A stretch of 64,000 bases of DNA, from NCBI GenBank assembly GCA_964485395.1, contig CAZAJF010000001.1:183055-247054 (forward strand), in the 5' to 3' direction. Below the pieces are notes generated by a model that saw nothing but the letters and a program-made list of their open reading frames with translations, had not been told where the DNA came from and searched no databases. The translations under genes were made by a program, and so were the position numbers. Positions 24,052-32,299 of the stretch are shown in pieces; within the stretch, counting starts at the first letter, position 1; every line of letters starts with the position of its first letter. The DNA comes from JANNSO01 sp964485395 (GTDB taxonomy: Bacteria > Spirochaetota > Spirochaetia > Treponematales > UBA12059).

Positions 24052-24483
24052 ATGAGATGGAACCGCGAAGATAGTCAAAAACACCCTGTCGAAGCGATTC
24101 TGACGGGGATAATCATTGCAGTGGCGGGAACCGTCTACTGGAGATTCAATCCCCAAGCCTGGTGGATGGTTTTCCCCGTGGTCTTCGGTGGAGCTATACC
24201 CGTTTCCAAGGGCATACGCCGCTTGATAGCCGCCAGGGTGAATAAGCCGAAACCATCCCGACTCACCGAAAGCGAAAAGGCTTCAGAAAACGAACGCACG
24301 GTTTTGCGCATAGCCCAGGCCCAAAGCGGTATCGTAACGCCTTCGCTTATCGTACTTAATTCAACCTTGAGCCTCGAGGAAGCGGAACGCATACTCGACG
24401 GCCTTACCAAAAAAGGCCATGCGGGCATGCGCGTCCTCGATGACGGCAGAATCAACTACGAATTCAGCGAATTCCGCCGGTAA
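24052..24483 (+). CDS. Small membrane protein with a C-terminal winged-helix-like domain
   Basis: A 143-aa protein of unknown function. Residues about 14-31 and 36-52 form two hydrophobic segments separated by RFNPQAWW. A basic/charged linker follows, and residues about 75-140 resemble a winged helix (ENERTVLRIAQAQSGIVTPS, then SLEEAERILDGLTKKGHAGM and a short wing ending in INYEF). This layout suggests a membrane-tethered DNA-binding or protein-interaction domain. It is divergent from the sensor gene on the other strand and has its own promoter and no SD. Not recognised as a named family. Confidence 0.7.
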   Translation: MRWNREDSQKHPVEAILTGIIIAVAGTVYWRFNPQAWWMVFPVVFGGAIPVSKGIRRLIAARVNKPKPSRLTESEKASENERTVLRIAQAQSGIVTPSLIVLNSTLSLEEAERILDGLTKKGHAGMRVLDDGRINYEFSEFRR

Positions 24484-24513
24484 GGATAGATTTTTTAAAA
24501 TCATTCTGTACGC

Positions 24514-24543
24514 TTGACGATTCCCCGCGAGTGACGATATAGT
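24514..24543 (+). promoter_or_regulatory. Sigma-70-type promoter upstream of a 16-codon ORF
   Basis: TTGACG (24514-24519), 18-bp spacer, TATAGT (24538-24543), 49 nt before the short ORF at 24593. Confidence 0.5.
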
Positions 24544-24592
24544 AACAACGGTATGCAGGGTCATACTTAATAATTCTTCAGGGAGGCTTTTA

Positions 24593-24643
24593 ATGAGTGT
24601 ATCAGCAGTTGTAATCTCCGGACCCCGGGGGAAGGCGCTCTAA
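24593..24643 (+). CDS. 16-codon ORF with strong SD (leader peptide or gene remnant)
   Basis: ATG at 24593 follows GGGAGG by 6 nt. The frame encodes MSVSAVVISGPRGKAL and ends in TAA at 24641-24643. With the promoter at 24514 this is a complete small expression unit in the 386-bp gap between the membrane protein and rsgA. It could be a leader peptide, or the 5' stub of a lost gene. The 3' flank has no clear attenuator. Coding status is uncertain. Confidence 0.35.
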   Translation: MSVSAVVISGPRGKAL

Positions 24644-24788
24644 GACAATCTTGTTCCGCAAGTAGTTTTTAAAAAGATCGTTTTCCTGTCAAACAATCCC
24701 CCGAAAAACCCCGGTAGCAAACAACACTTGTATTGATTATGTGCGCGTGGAGTCTTTATGACGCCGCATGTAATATCGAGACGTCGGC

Positions 24789-24838
24789 GACGGAATTTCC
24801 GTGCCCGGCGACAAGTCCATAGGCAGGCTCGCCTATGG
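24789..24838. repeat. Two inverted repeats upstream of rsgA
   Basis: ACGGAA-T-TTCCGT (24790-24802) and, 14 bp on, CCATAGGC (24817-24824) and GCCTATGG (24831-24838) with a 6-nt loop. They lie 32-80 nt before the rsgA start and would be in its 5' leader or operator region. No T-run follows. The rest of the 24644-24788 stretch shows nothing I can assign. Confidence 0.45.
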
Positions 24839-24869
24839 CCGGAAGGCCCGCAAAGGCGGGAATAAAATT

Positions 24870-26057
24870 ATGTACATACTTTATGAAACGTGCAACGACG
24901 GCGGAGGTCCAGGCCGCGACCCTCTGACCGCCTGGGGCTGGGATAAATACTTTACCACTGCCCTGGCTACTCTCGGCGCAAGGGCGGAGCTGGAACCGGC
25001 GCGGGTCATCGAAACCCGCAGAGGCTCCTTCCTGGTAATCCGCAAGGACAGGGAAGGTTCGCTGCGGGAACGAGAGGCCGTTCTGTCGGGCAAGCTCATG
25101 CACGAAACCGAAGACTCGAGCGAACTGCCGGCGACGGGCGATTGGCTTGCCGTGCGCGGCGGGGAAAACTCCGATGGCACCCTCGTCGTGGAGGCAGTGC
25201 TTCCGCGCAAGACAACCTTTGCCCGCAAGGCCACCGGGGACACGGCCCACGACCGCGTGGAACGCCAAGTGCTCGCCGCCAATATCGACACGGCCTTTAT
25301 CGTGGCCGCCGCGGGAAACGACTTCAACGTCCGCCGCATCGAGCGCTACGCCGCACTGACCTGGGAATCGGGGGCGCAGCCCGTCGTGCTGATTACGAAA
25401 TCGGACATCGCCGGCGACTCGGTAGCCGAGCTGGTATTGGAAGCGGAACTCGCCTGCCCCGGCGTGCCCGTATACGCGATCTGCGCGCCTGAAAACCAAG
25501 GCCTTGAGCAGCTCGAGCGACACCTCTGCCCCGGCTCCACGGTAATAATGCTGGGTTCCTCGGGATCCGGCAAGAGTACCCTCCTCAATGCCTTGGCCGG
25601 CAAGGTTCTCCGCGAGACCGGCGAGGTAAAGGAATACGACCAGCGCGGCAGGCACACCACGACGAGCCGCACCCTGTTCAAGCTGGAAAGCGGCGCGCTC
25701 GTCATAGACACGCCCGGCCTCCGCGAAGTGCAGCTCTGGGTTTCGGAAGACAGCATCGACAGCGTATTCAGCGAGTTCGACGAAGCCGCGCGAAACTGCA
25801 AGTTCAGCGATTGCGCGCACGGATCTGAGCCGGGCTGCGCGGTACAGGCCGCTCTGCAAAACGGCGACATTACGCAGGAACGCTACGACAGCTGGATGAA
25901 GCTCAAGCGCGAGGCGGAGTTCACCGCTACCAGGACGGACCCGTTGGCAAGGCAGGCGCAAAAGGCAATCATGAAACGCAGGAACAAGATGATAAAAAAA
26001 CGCAACGAGGCAGGGAAAAAGCAAAACGCGACGCGTGCAACGACACTGTTTCGCTAG
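24870..26057 (+). CDS. rsgA: Ribosome small-subunit biogenesis GTPase RsgA
   Basis: RsgA (395 aa) is a circularly permuted GTPase acting late in 30S maturation. Order of motifs: an N-terminal OB fold (about 70-115), VVLITKSD as G4 (TKSD in place of NKxD), then G1 GSSGSGKST at about 229-237, GRHTTTSR as G2, DTPG at 280-283 as G3, and a C-terminal zinc site with Cys310, Cys315, His317 and Cys323. The C-terminus is a Lys/Arg-rich tail (MKRRNKMIKKRNEAGKKQ). Start 24870 gives MYILYETCN; the frame stays open to 24801, but that stretch contains the inverted repeats. The protein is longer at its N-terminus than E. coli RsgA. Confidence 0.93.
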   Translation: MYILYETCNDGGGPGRDPLTAWGWDKYFTTALATLGARAELEPARVIETRRGSFLVIRKDREGSLREREAVLSGKLMHETEDSSELPATGDWLAVRGGENSDGTLVVEAVLPRKTTFARKATGDTAHDRVERQVLAANIDTAFIVAAAGNDFNVRRIERYAALTWESGAQPVVLITKSDIAGDSVAELVLEAELACPGVPVYAICAPENQGLEQLERHLCPGSTVIMLGSSGSGKSTLLNALAGKVLRETGEVKEYDQRGRHTTTSRTLFKLESGALVIDTPGLREVQLWVSEDSIDSVFSEFDEAARNCKFSDCAHGSEPGCAVQAALQNGDITQERYDSWMKLKREAEFTATRTDPLARQAQKAIMKRRNKMIKKRNEAGKKQNATRATTLFR

Positions 26058-26073
26058 CAGCGTAAATAAGGCG

Positions 26074-26270
26074 AAAGCGGCGGATGAATTATATATAGAG
26101 ATTACAGGCGGGGTCCTGTCACTGCAAAGATGCACGGCGCGTATTGCGCCGGGCATCTTTGCTGTGCCGCCCCGACTGACGCTTGTTATAAAATATATCG
26201 GGCTCTTGGCGCGATGGTTTTGCGCCGCTTGCTTGCCGGCAGGCTGAATGGAAGGCAAAAGCGGCGGATG
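26074..26270. repeat. ~185-bp palindromic repeat unit, copy A
   Basis: The unit is bounded by a 13-bp direct repeat (AAAGCGGCGGATG at 26074-26086 and 26258-26270). It contains a near-perfect palindrome with 21-bp arms (26120-26140 and 26146-26166, 19 matches, 5-nt loop). Flanking it are GGCGGGGTCCTGTCA on one side and CCGCCCCGAC...CTTGTTATAAAAT on the other, plus a second hairpin (CCGCTT/TTGCC against GGCAA/AGCGG, about 26226-26266). The same landmarks recur at 48698-49060. It lies between convergent genes. No ORF inside. Confidence 0.75.
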
Positions 26271-26295
26271 CGTTCAGGGCTGCAACGACGAACGC

Positions 26296-26814
26296 TTAGT
26301 TTACCCGTGATTTGAGCACGCGACCCGACCAAACCAGGAATCGCTTCAAGACGTTCAAGATGCGACGCCTGTCCGACAGCGCGATCATTACGGAGTAGCA
26401 GGAAAAAGCTGCGAAGCAGGCGAACCTGTTAACGCTGACTTGATCCGAAAGTGAAAAGGCACCATCGGCAACCCCCAAAAAAAGAAACCATAAAAGCAGC
26501 AATCCCATAATCCGCGAAAAAACACCGAGTACGATTCCTTTTTTTTGTCTTATGGAAAAATAATCGACCAGGCAGTAGAGAGCAAGCAAAGAATAGACCA
26601 CGATATGATCAACGGCAGCAAGCGGAGGATCATAAGGTCCGGCCTCCGCCAGAAAGACGTAGAAAATGAGAAAACCGAGCGCAAACGCTTCCTGAACCGC
26701 CATCAGCGCGGCGGAGAGGATCATTTCCTTCCGCTTCTTGAGAAGCCCCGCCAGCGCCGACAGGACCGGAGGCGCGGCATATGCGGCAAGCAATAATTTA
26801 ATTACCATATACAC
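26296..26814 (-). CDS. Hypothetical multi-pass membrane protein
   Basis: A 172-aa protein with about five hydrophobic helices (MVIKLLLAAYAAPPVLSALA; ILSAALMAVQEAFALGFLIF; AAVDHIVVYSLLALYCLVDY; VFSRIMGLLLLWFLFLGVAD; FACFAAFSCYSVMIAL) and basic loops (LKKRKEM, IRQKKG, SDRRR) consistent with positive-inside orientation. It starts with GTG at 26814, or ATG at 26808, 5 nt after the gpsA stop and without a clear SD, so it is the last gene of the ndk-pepF-gpsA run. No known family recognised. Confidence 0.6.
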   Translation of the reverse strand: MYMVIKLLLAAYAAPPVLSALAGLLKKRKEMILSAALMAVQEAFALGFLIFYVFLAEAGPYDPPLAAVDHIVVYSLLALYCLVDYFSIRQKKGIVLGVFSRIMGLLLLWFLFLGVADGAFSLSDQVSVNRFACFAAFSCYSVMIALSDRRRILNVLKRFLVWSGRVLKSRVN

Positions 26815-26819
26815 GGCGT

Positions 26820-27959
26820 CTAGCGAACTTTCGTCCCCAGGCTGGACAGGTAGTCCTCGATGAAGTCCCTGGGCTCTATCTCCTTGTTAAGTATTTTATA
26901 CACGCCGAGGCAGATTGGCATGGCCAGCTTCTTTTCCATGGCGATCTTCTTCACGAAACGGGCCGCCACGGCTCCCTCGGGAAGATATCCGACGAGCCTT
27001 ATCCGCTCCACGAGATCGTCGGAATTCTTGAATTGGTCCAGGATGTTCTTCTCGATGATGTCGCGGCCGAAGCGCCTGTTGCGTCCGTGTATGGAGCGGC
27101 AGGTGACGTCCAGGTCGCCTACCCCCGCTATGGAGGTGAAGGTTTCCGGGTGCGAGGCTCCCAGAGCCTGGCCGAACATCTGTATCTCGTTGAGGCCGGC
27201 GGCGAGGAGCAGCGACTCGGTGTTGTCGCCGAAGGAATGGGATTCGCTCTTCAGGGTGTCCAGCATGCCGAAGGCTATGGCTATGACGTTTTTCACGGCG
27301 CCGCACACCTGCACGCCGATGGTGTCCAGCGACGGATACACGAGCAGGTAGCGCGTCTGCAGGAGCTCGCGCACGCGTATGGCGTTGCGTCCGTTGGCGC
27401 TCGCCGCCACGAGGCCGGTCATGAGGCCGCGCGACACTTCCTCGGCATGGCTCGGCCCGGATATGTAGACGAGGTTTCCGCGGTAGAAACCAGGCAGATA
27501 ATCCTCGAGCGTCTCCACGATAAGCCGCGAACCGCGTGAAGTTTCTATAAAGCCTTTGGTAAGCACGCCGATGAGCGTCTTGCCTTCCATTATGTTGTGC
27601 ACGGACAATACGCGCTTGACCGTGGGCAGGAGATAGGGCGAAGGCACGGCGAGGAATATGGCGTCCTTGTCCAAGGCGGCCGCCACCGGGTCGGTGGTAG
27701 CCTTCAGGTTATCGGGCAGCGCGACTCCCGGCAGAAAAGCGGTGTTTTCGTGGCTCGTGTTGATGGCGTCGACGGTTTCGGCCTCCAGCGCCCACAGGGT
27801 CACGTCGTGCCCGTTCTCCGCGAGGGCCTTCGCCACGGCCGTACCCCAGGCACCCGCCCCTATCACGCCGATGCTCGAGGGTTTTCCCTTGCCCGGAAGG
27901 TGGATGGAAGGCAGCTTCCATGCCTTGCGTTTTTTGTCGTCTTGTGGCGCTTGGTTCAT
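26820..27959 (-). CDS. gpsA: NAD(P)H-dependent glycerol-3-phosphate dehydrogenase GpsA
   Basis: GpsA (379 aa) reduces dihydroxyacetone phosphate to sn-glycerol-3-phosphate for phospholipid synthesis in the cytosol. A basic N-terminal extension of about 28 residues (DDKKRKAWKLPSIHLPGKGK) precedes the Rossmann motif GVIGAGAWGTAVAKAL. Also seen: VTLWALEAE, ISGPSHAEEVSRG, the catalytic Lys region VCGAVKNVIAIAFGM, and the substrate site GVGDLDVTCRSIHGRNRRFG. The extension makes it some 40 residues longer than typical. The ATG overlaps the pepF stop (ATGA). Confidence 0.96.
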   Translation of the reverse strand: MNQAPQDDKKRKAWKLPSIHLPGKGKPSSIGVIGAGAWGTAVAKALAENGHDVTLWALEAETVDAINTSHENTAFLPGVALPDNLKATTDPVAAALDKDAIFLAVPSPYLLPTVKRVLSVHNIMEGKTLIGVLTKGFIETSRGSRLIVETLEDYLPGFYRGNLVYISGPSHAEEVSRGLMTGLVAASANGRNAIRVRELLQTRYLLVYPSLDTIGVQVCGAVKNVIAIAFGMLDTLKSESHSFGDNTESLLLAAGLNEIQMFGQALGASHPETFTSIAGVGDLDVTCRSIHGRNRRFGRDIIEKNILDQFKNSDDLVERIRLVGYLPEGAVAARFVKKIAMEKKLAMPICLGVYKILNKEIEPRDFIEDYLSSLGTKVR

Positions 27960-29782
27960 CGTGTGCTTCCTTTGTCCTTGGCGACGCCGCTATTGTCGGC
28001 GACGAGGCCTTCGAAGGTCTCAATCTGTTTTGCGAAGACGGAGACACCGGATCTCCAGAAGTCGGGAGTCTCGATGTCGAAGCCGGCCGCCTTGGTGACG
28101 CTTACGGCGCTGGCCTTGCCGGTGTCAATGAGCAAGGCGCGATACGCGTTCGCGAACGACGGCCCCTGGCTCCGGGAGGTGGCGTAAAGCCCCAGCCCGA
28201 ACAATTGCCCGAAGGCATACGGAAAGTTATAATAAGATAAGCCCTGGCTGTAATAATGCCCCTTCACCGCCCACATGTACGGGTGCAGCTCGCTGCGGTT
28301 CAAGCCGTCACCGTAGGTTTTCTCCTGGGCTTCCAGCATGAGGGCGCACAGTTCGTCGGGCGAAAGGTCGCCTTTTTGGCGGCGCTCGAACACGGAGCGC
28401 TCGAAGTAGAAGCGTGAGAGTATGTCCACGAGTATCTGGCAGCCGCCCTGCAGGTTGGTTTCTATGAGGCCCAGTTTCTCGTTTGCGCCGGCGGCTTCCA
28501 TGGCGTTCTCGAACACGATGGTCTCTGCGAAGATGCTGGCGGTTTCGGCGAGCGTCATGGGATAGTGCGTAAGGACATACGGCTCGTCGCGCAGCAGGTG
28601 CCCGTGATAGGCATGCCCGAGCTCATGGGCCACCGTGGTAAGCGAGTCGAAGCTTCCGGCGAAGTTGCACATGATGCGCGACGTGCGGGCTCGGGGAAAG
28701 CCGATGCAATACGCGCCGCCAACCTTACCCTCGCGGGGTTTGGCGTCCAGCCAGTTTTTGGCGAAAGCATCGGCGGCGAAGTCGCCCATTTCCGGGGAAA
28801 AAACTCTGAACTTGTCGACGATGAATTCCCGCGTTTCATCCCACGTATATGTTTTTGCCGGCTCGCCCGAGCGCGACCCTACCGGGGCGAAAATATCGTA
28901 GAAGGAGCAGGCGGGAATTCCGAGGTACGAAGCCTTGGCCTTGAGGTAGCGCCTCCATGTCGGCAGGGATTCTTCCATGGCCGATATCAGCGAATCGAGG
29001 GTCGCGCGAGTAATGCGCGCCTGCTCCACCGATCGGTCCAGCGGATCTTTCCAGCCGCGCCGCTTGTTCAGGCTGATCGTAGCGCCTTTGACGCCGTTCA
29101 GCGCCGCCGCCAGCGGAATCTCCGAGGCCTTCCATGCCGCCAACTCAAGCTTGTACGCTTTCTGCCGCACGGCACGATCCTTGTCGAAAGCCATGGCGCG
29201 CAGCTGGATGACGGTCTTGCGTTCGACGACGTCGCCGTCGCCGTCCCAGGCGACGCTGGAATTGCTGGACACCGTTTCCTGCAGCCGGCTCCAGGCATCG
29301 GCGCCGGAGCGGCTTAAATCCGCAGCCAGGTCCTCGAGGTCGGGGGACATCTGCTTGGTCTGCCAAAAGAGCTCGTCGTTTATAAAAAAGGCGAAGCGGG
29401 AGAATTCCGCCGTCGCGCACAAGGCCAAAGCCCGATCTTTGTTTGCGGCCAGTACGTTCTTGAACAGGACGTCCGCGCGCTTCAGGGGCAGCGAAAGCTC
29501 ATCGATCGCGTTTAATTCGGCAGTAGCGGTCTTGTCGCGCGTATCCACGGAATAGCTAGCGTAGGTATAGGCGCCGAGCGTTTCTGAGAGGCCGCCCGCC
29601 TTCTCCATATAATCCAGCGAAGCGGTAAGCCAGGCCTTGAAATCGCCGAAAGACGCGGCGACATGCGCTTCGTAGGCGGCGCACAGCCGGGCAAGCTCTT
29701 CCTTGGCCGACAGGTATTCCCTGGAGCCGAAACCCGGATATATCGGGGTAAGATCCCATACAGGTGCCTCAGATCCATTCAT
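27956..29782 (-). CDS. pepF: Oligoendopeptidase F (M3B metallopeptidase)
   Basis: A 608-aa zinc peptidase that degrades short peptides in the cytosol. The active site VAHELGHAYHGH gives zinc ligands His386 and His390 and catalytic Glu387, with the third ligand supplied by the downstream ETASIFAETIVFENA helix. The N-terminal M3 helical region begins with VWDLTPIYPGF, typical of PepF. No signal peptide. It overlaps ndk upstream by 14 bp and gpsA downstream by 4 bp. Confidence 0.95.
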   Translation of the reverse strand: MNGSEAPVWDLTPIYPGFGSREYLSAKEELARLCAAYEAHVAASFGDFKAWLTASLDYMEKAGGLSETLGAYTYASYSVDTRDKTATAELNAIDELSLPLKRADVLFKNVLAANKDRALALCATAEFSRFAFFINDELFWQTKQMSPDLEDLAADLSRSGADAWSRLQETVSSNSSVAWDGDGDVVERKTVIQLRAMAFDKDRAVRQKAYKLELAAWKASEIPLAAALNGVKGATISLNKRRGWKDPLDRSVEQARITRATLDSLISAMEESLPTWRRYLKAKASYLGIPACSFYDIFAPVGSRSGEPAKTYTWDETREFIVDKFRVFSPEMGDFAADAFAKNWLDAKPREGKVGGAYCIGFPRARTSRIMCNFAGSFDSLTTVAHELGHAYHGHLLRDEPYVLTHYPMTLAETASIFAETIVFENAMEAAGANEKLGLIETNLQGGCQILVDILSRFYFERSVFERRQKGDLSPDELCALMLEAQEKTYGDGLNRSELHPYMWAVKGHYYSQGLSYYNFPYAFGQLFGLGLYATSRSQGPSFANAYRALLIDTGKASAVSVTKAAGFDIETPDFWRSGVSVFAKQIETFEGLVADNSGVAKDKGSTR

Positions 29783-30218
29783 CGTTGCCGTCCTTCCATT
29801 CTATGCATTCAGCTTTGGTAAAAAACAGGGATATTTCCCGCTTCGCGCTTTCCGCGGAGTCGGATGCGTGGATGATGTTCTTGCGGGTATGGTCCGCGAA
29901 ATCGCCGCGTATGGTTCCCGGCAACGCGTCCTCCACCTTGGTGGAGCCGCACAGTTTGCGAAGGGTAGCCACGGCGTCGTCGCCGCCTATGATCATCGCA
30001 AGCACGGGACCGCTGGTGATGTACTCCACCAAGTCCCTGAAAAAAGGTTTGTCGGCATGTTCCCTGTAATGGGCTTCCGCAACTTCCACGGGAATCGAAA
30101 TTAATTTGAGCGCATGGATATCGAGCCCTTTTTTTTCGAGCCGGGTAAGTATCTCACCGACGATGCGCCGCTGCAAAACGCCCGGCTTGAGCATCGAAAA
30201 ACTGTATTCCTGTGCCAC
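29769..30218 (-). CDS. ndk: Nucleoside diphosphate kinase
   Basis: Ndk (149 aa) transfers the gamma phosphate of ATP to NDPs. Start is GTG at 30218 (MAQEYSFSMLKPGVLQR) because GAGGAG lies 7 nt upstream; the frame opens earlier at 30281 but would add residues outside the family. The catalytic His lies in RKNIIHASDSAESAKREI, the NDK signature, and YREHADKPFFRDLVEYITSG-type nucleotide-site residues are present. It is the first gene of a four-gene minus-strand operon with pepF, gpsA and a membrane protein. Confidence 0.96.
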   Translation of the reverse strand: MAQEYSFSMLKPGVLQRRIVGEILTRLEKKGLDIHALKLISIPVEVAEAHYREHADKPFFRDLVEYITSGPVLAMIIGGDDAVATLRKLCGSTKVEDALPGTIRGDFADHTRKNIIHASDSAESAKREISLFFTKAECIEWKDGNDEWI

Positions 30219-30296
30219 GACGAATCTCCTCGACAGCTTGGTATCGGGAGCAATACTACTGCATGAGCGAAGCAAGGGCAAGAGAAACGCGCGCTC

Positions 30297-30325
30297 TTGT
30301 TAACGAGGCGTTTGCGTGATAGCCT
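30297..30325 (+). promoter_or_regulatory. Promoter giving a probable leaderless mRNA (DUF6765 gene)
   Basis: TTGTTA (30297-30302), 17-bp spacer, TAGCCT (30320-30325), then 7 nt to ATG 30333. No SD before the start codon. Confidence 0.5.
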
Positions 30326-30332
30326 TAATGCC

Positions 30333-31322
30333 ATGAATGCCGAGTTTCACTATTATTCCATATATGCTCTCGCCCTTGAAGCGGGCTTTTCGGAAAATGA
30401 CGCGGGGCTGCTCGCGGGATCGTCGCAGTACGTGGACAATGCCATGCTGCCCTATGTCGTGGAAACCGCGGAAAAGCGCGTCGAGCTCATCGTTACGCAG
30501 AATTACCTGTTCTGGAACGACGAAGTGCGGCGCGATATTTACCTGCCGTTCCATTTCATCCCCGGCAACGAGCGAAAAGCATGCGAGAGCAGGCAGGACG
30601 GCCGAAGCAACCGCTTCAACGTAGTTCCCAACGGGCCGCTGGTCAAGGACAACCTCATCGCCGCGTTGCAGACTCGCAACCTGTACCGCATCGGCATAGC
30701 CCTGCACTCCTTCGCCGACAGCTGGGCGCACCAGAATTTTTCCGGCCTCGTGGAGGACTGGAACGATTTCGGCCAGCGGAGCAGCTCGCTGGGGATTCCT
30801 GCGGCGGGGCACCTGCATGCGTTTTCCTCGCCCGATCAGATTTCAAAAATCTGGAATGACCCCAGGCTGACCTCCGAAAAGTGCTGTATCGACAACAACG
30901 CCCGCTTTTTGGAGGCGGCACGTAAAATATACCGATACCTCTGCATCTACATGAAGAAATCCTATGCCGACGAAGAGCTCGTCCTGGAAAAGCTTACCGG
31001 AATCTGGCAGTCGGCTTCCACGGACGAGCGCCTCGCGGATTACGTCATCGCCTGGCAGATGCCCAGCTGGTCGGCGACAGCCTGGCAGGAAGCCGCGGGT
31101 ATCGTTGCCCCGGACTCGGCGTTTTCGGGGATGCAGGGCTATGACAAGCTTTCCTGGGTAACAAGCCAGGTAAAAAGCTCGATGGGCACGAAAGACGAGG
31201 CGCTCCGCACGCGTGCCGGCCCGGAATTCTTCGAAACGACCCTGTACAACTGGAATCTGGCCGCGGTGGCACACCAGCAACAGATGCAGAGCGTCTACGA
31301 GCGCGAAGGATTACTGGTTTGA
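30333..31322 (+). CDS. DUF6765 family protein
   Basis: A 329-aa protein of unknown function that I recognise as DUF6765-like from its opening (MNAEFHYYSIYALALEAGF, then SSQYVDNAMLPYV). It carries spaced histidines in IGIALHSFADSWAHQNFSG, reminiscent of helical zinc-binding phospholipase C-type folds, which is inference only. No signal peptide. Start 30333 is preferred over 30297 because the family begins here and the promoter overlaps the upstream frame. The stop overlaps the next gene's TTG start (TTGA), so the pair is co-expressed. Confidence 0.75.
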   Translation: MNAEFHYYSIYALALEAGFSENDAGLLAGSSQYVDNAMLPYVVETAEKRVELIVTQNYLFWNDEVRRDIYLPFHFIPGNERKACESRQDGRSNRFNVVPNGPLVKDNLIAALQTRNLYRIGIALHSFADSWAHQNFSGLVEDWNDFGQRSSSLGIPAAGHLHAFSSPDQISKIWNDPRLTSEKCCIDNNARFLEAARKIYRYLCIYMKKSYADEELVLEKLTGIWQSASTDERLADYVIAWQMPSWSATAWQEAAGIVAPDSAFSGMQGYDKLSWVTSQVKSSMGTKDEALRTRAGPEFFETTLYNWNLAAVAHQQQMQSVYEREGLLV

Positions 31323-32245
31323 ACTGCCGATTATTCCGCACGGCGGCGCGAATCGTCGCGCTGGTCGCAACGTTGTTCGCTTTCTCCTGCGCGAGCCGAA
31401 TGTATCCGCCACCGGGCATCGCCGCGGAGACGCTGCTTCCGCCGGACGCCATTGCCTATGCAAAATTCGATGCGGCATTTATAAAGGACGCCTTGCCTTT
31501 TTTTCTGCCGGAAGGCAAGGATGGCAAGGCATTGCAAAAATCCGCACAGTCTTTTTTGGATAAAACCAGCACCTTATATCTGTCTCTCGGAAAACCGGTT
31601 TCCCGCAACGAAAAAAATCAGCTGTTTGCCATGGCCAGGGGAACCTACCCTCCTTCCGGCGTATCGCTTGCCCTGGCTTTGAATAAATCCTGGGTTAAGC
31701 GCGGAAAAGAGTGGGTATATAAACCCGGATCGCTTTTTTTAACGGGTATCGACGGGAACACGCTGCTGTTGGGAACCGCGCCGCTTAATAAATTCTCCGC
31801 AGTGGTAAATGCGGCCATGTATCCGTCGGTAAAAACTGCTGCCGTATCGACGCAATCTCAAAATCCCATCCCAGCCGCCTGGCGCGAGGCCTGGGATTCC
31901 CCGTTTGCGCTGTATATCAGCGAGCCGGTACGGAACCTTGGCGCCAGCATGCCCATCGACGATGTCAACCTGCCGCTTTTGTCAATGATCGTAAGCGGCT
32001 CGGGCCCTCGTGAGCGCGGCTATGCCCTGTACATGAGCTTCGAGTTCGACAGCGCACCGGCAGCGCTTATGTTTTCTCCGCTCTGCCGGCTTGTTCTATA
32101 CGGAGCCGCACACCGGCTATGGCCGGAAAAAGCCGCAACCGTCCTGGATGACGCGCTTTGGCGTATCGACTCGCGTTTCGTGTCGGTATCGGGTTTCTAC
32201 CTCGAACCCTCGGATATCGCGGCCCTGATAGGGCTCCTGCGCTGA
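31319..32245 (+). CDS. Hypothetical lipoprotein
   Basis: A 308-aa protein starting at TTG 31319, overlapping the DUF6765 stop. An Arg-containing n-region and hydrophobic stretch end in AFSCAS, so Cys24 is the likely lipidated residue. The remainder has no motif I recognise; it reads as a mixed alpha/beta globular domain (DAIAYAKFDAAFIKDALPFF, SLFLTGIDGNTLLLGT, FVSVSGFYLEPSDIAALIGL), perhaps with two similar halves. Its tight coupling suggests that it works with the DUF6765 protein at the envelope. Confidence 0.65.
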   Translation: MNCRLFRTAARIVALVATLFAFSCASRMYPPPGIAAETLLPPDAIAYAKFDAAFIKDALPFFLPEGKDGKALQKSAQSFLDKTSTLYLSLGKPVSRNEKNQLFAMARGTYPPSGVSLALALNKSWVKRGKEWVYKPGSLFLTGIDGNTLLLGTAPLNKFSAVVNAAMYPSVKTAAVSTQSQNPIPAAWREAWDSPFALYISEPVRNLGASMPIDDVNLPLLSMIVSGSGPRERGYALYMSFEFDSAPAALMFSPLCRLVLYGAAHRLWPEKAATVLDDALWRIDSRFVSVSGFYLEPSDIAALIGLLR

Positions 32246-32262
32246 CGCCCCGGACAGTTAGA

Positions 32263-32299
32263 GGCTCAGTTCTCTGAGACCGGCTCAGTTCTCTGAGAC
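32263..32299. repeat. Tandem 18-bp palindrome-containing repeat
   Basis: GGCTCAGTTCTCTGAGAC occurs at 32263-32280 and 32282-32299 (period 19). Each copy is itself a small palindrome (CTCAG/CTGAG). The second copy encodes the last residues and stop (VSEN) of the hydrolase at 32285; the first is an outside duplicate. It lies between convergent genes and could act as a weak bidirectional terminator. Confidence 0.6.

Noticed and set aside
24756..26258. 500-codon open frame antisense to rsgA
   Set aside because: It is a shadow of the GC-rich rsgA frame, shows no domain, and includes the palindromic repeat region.
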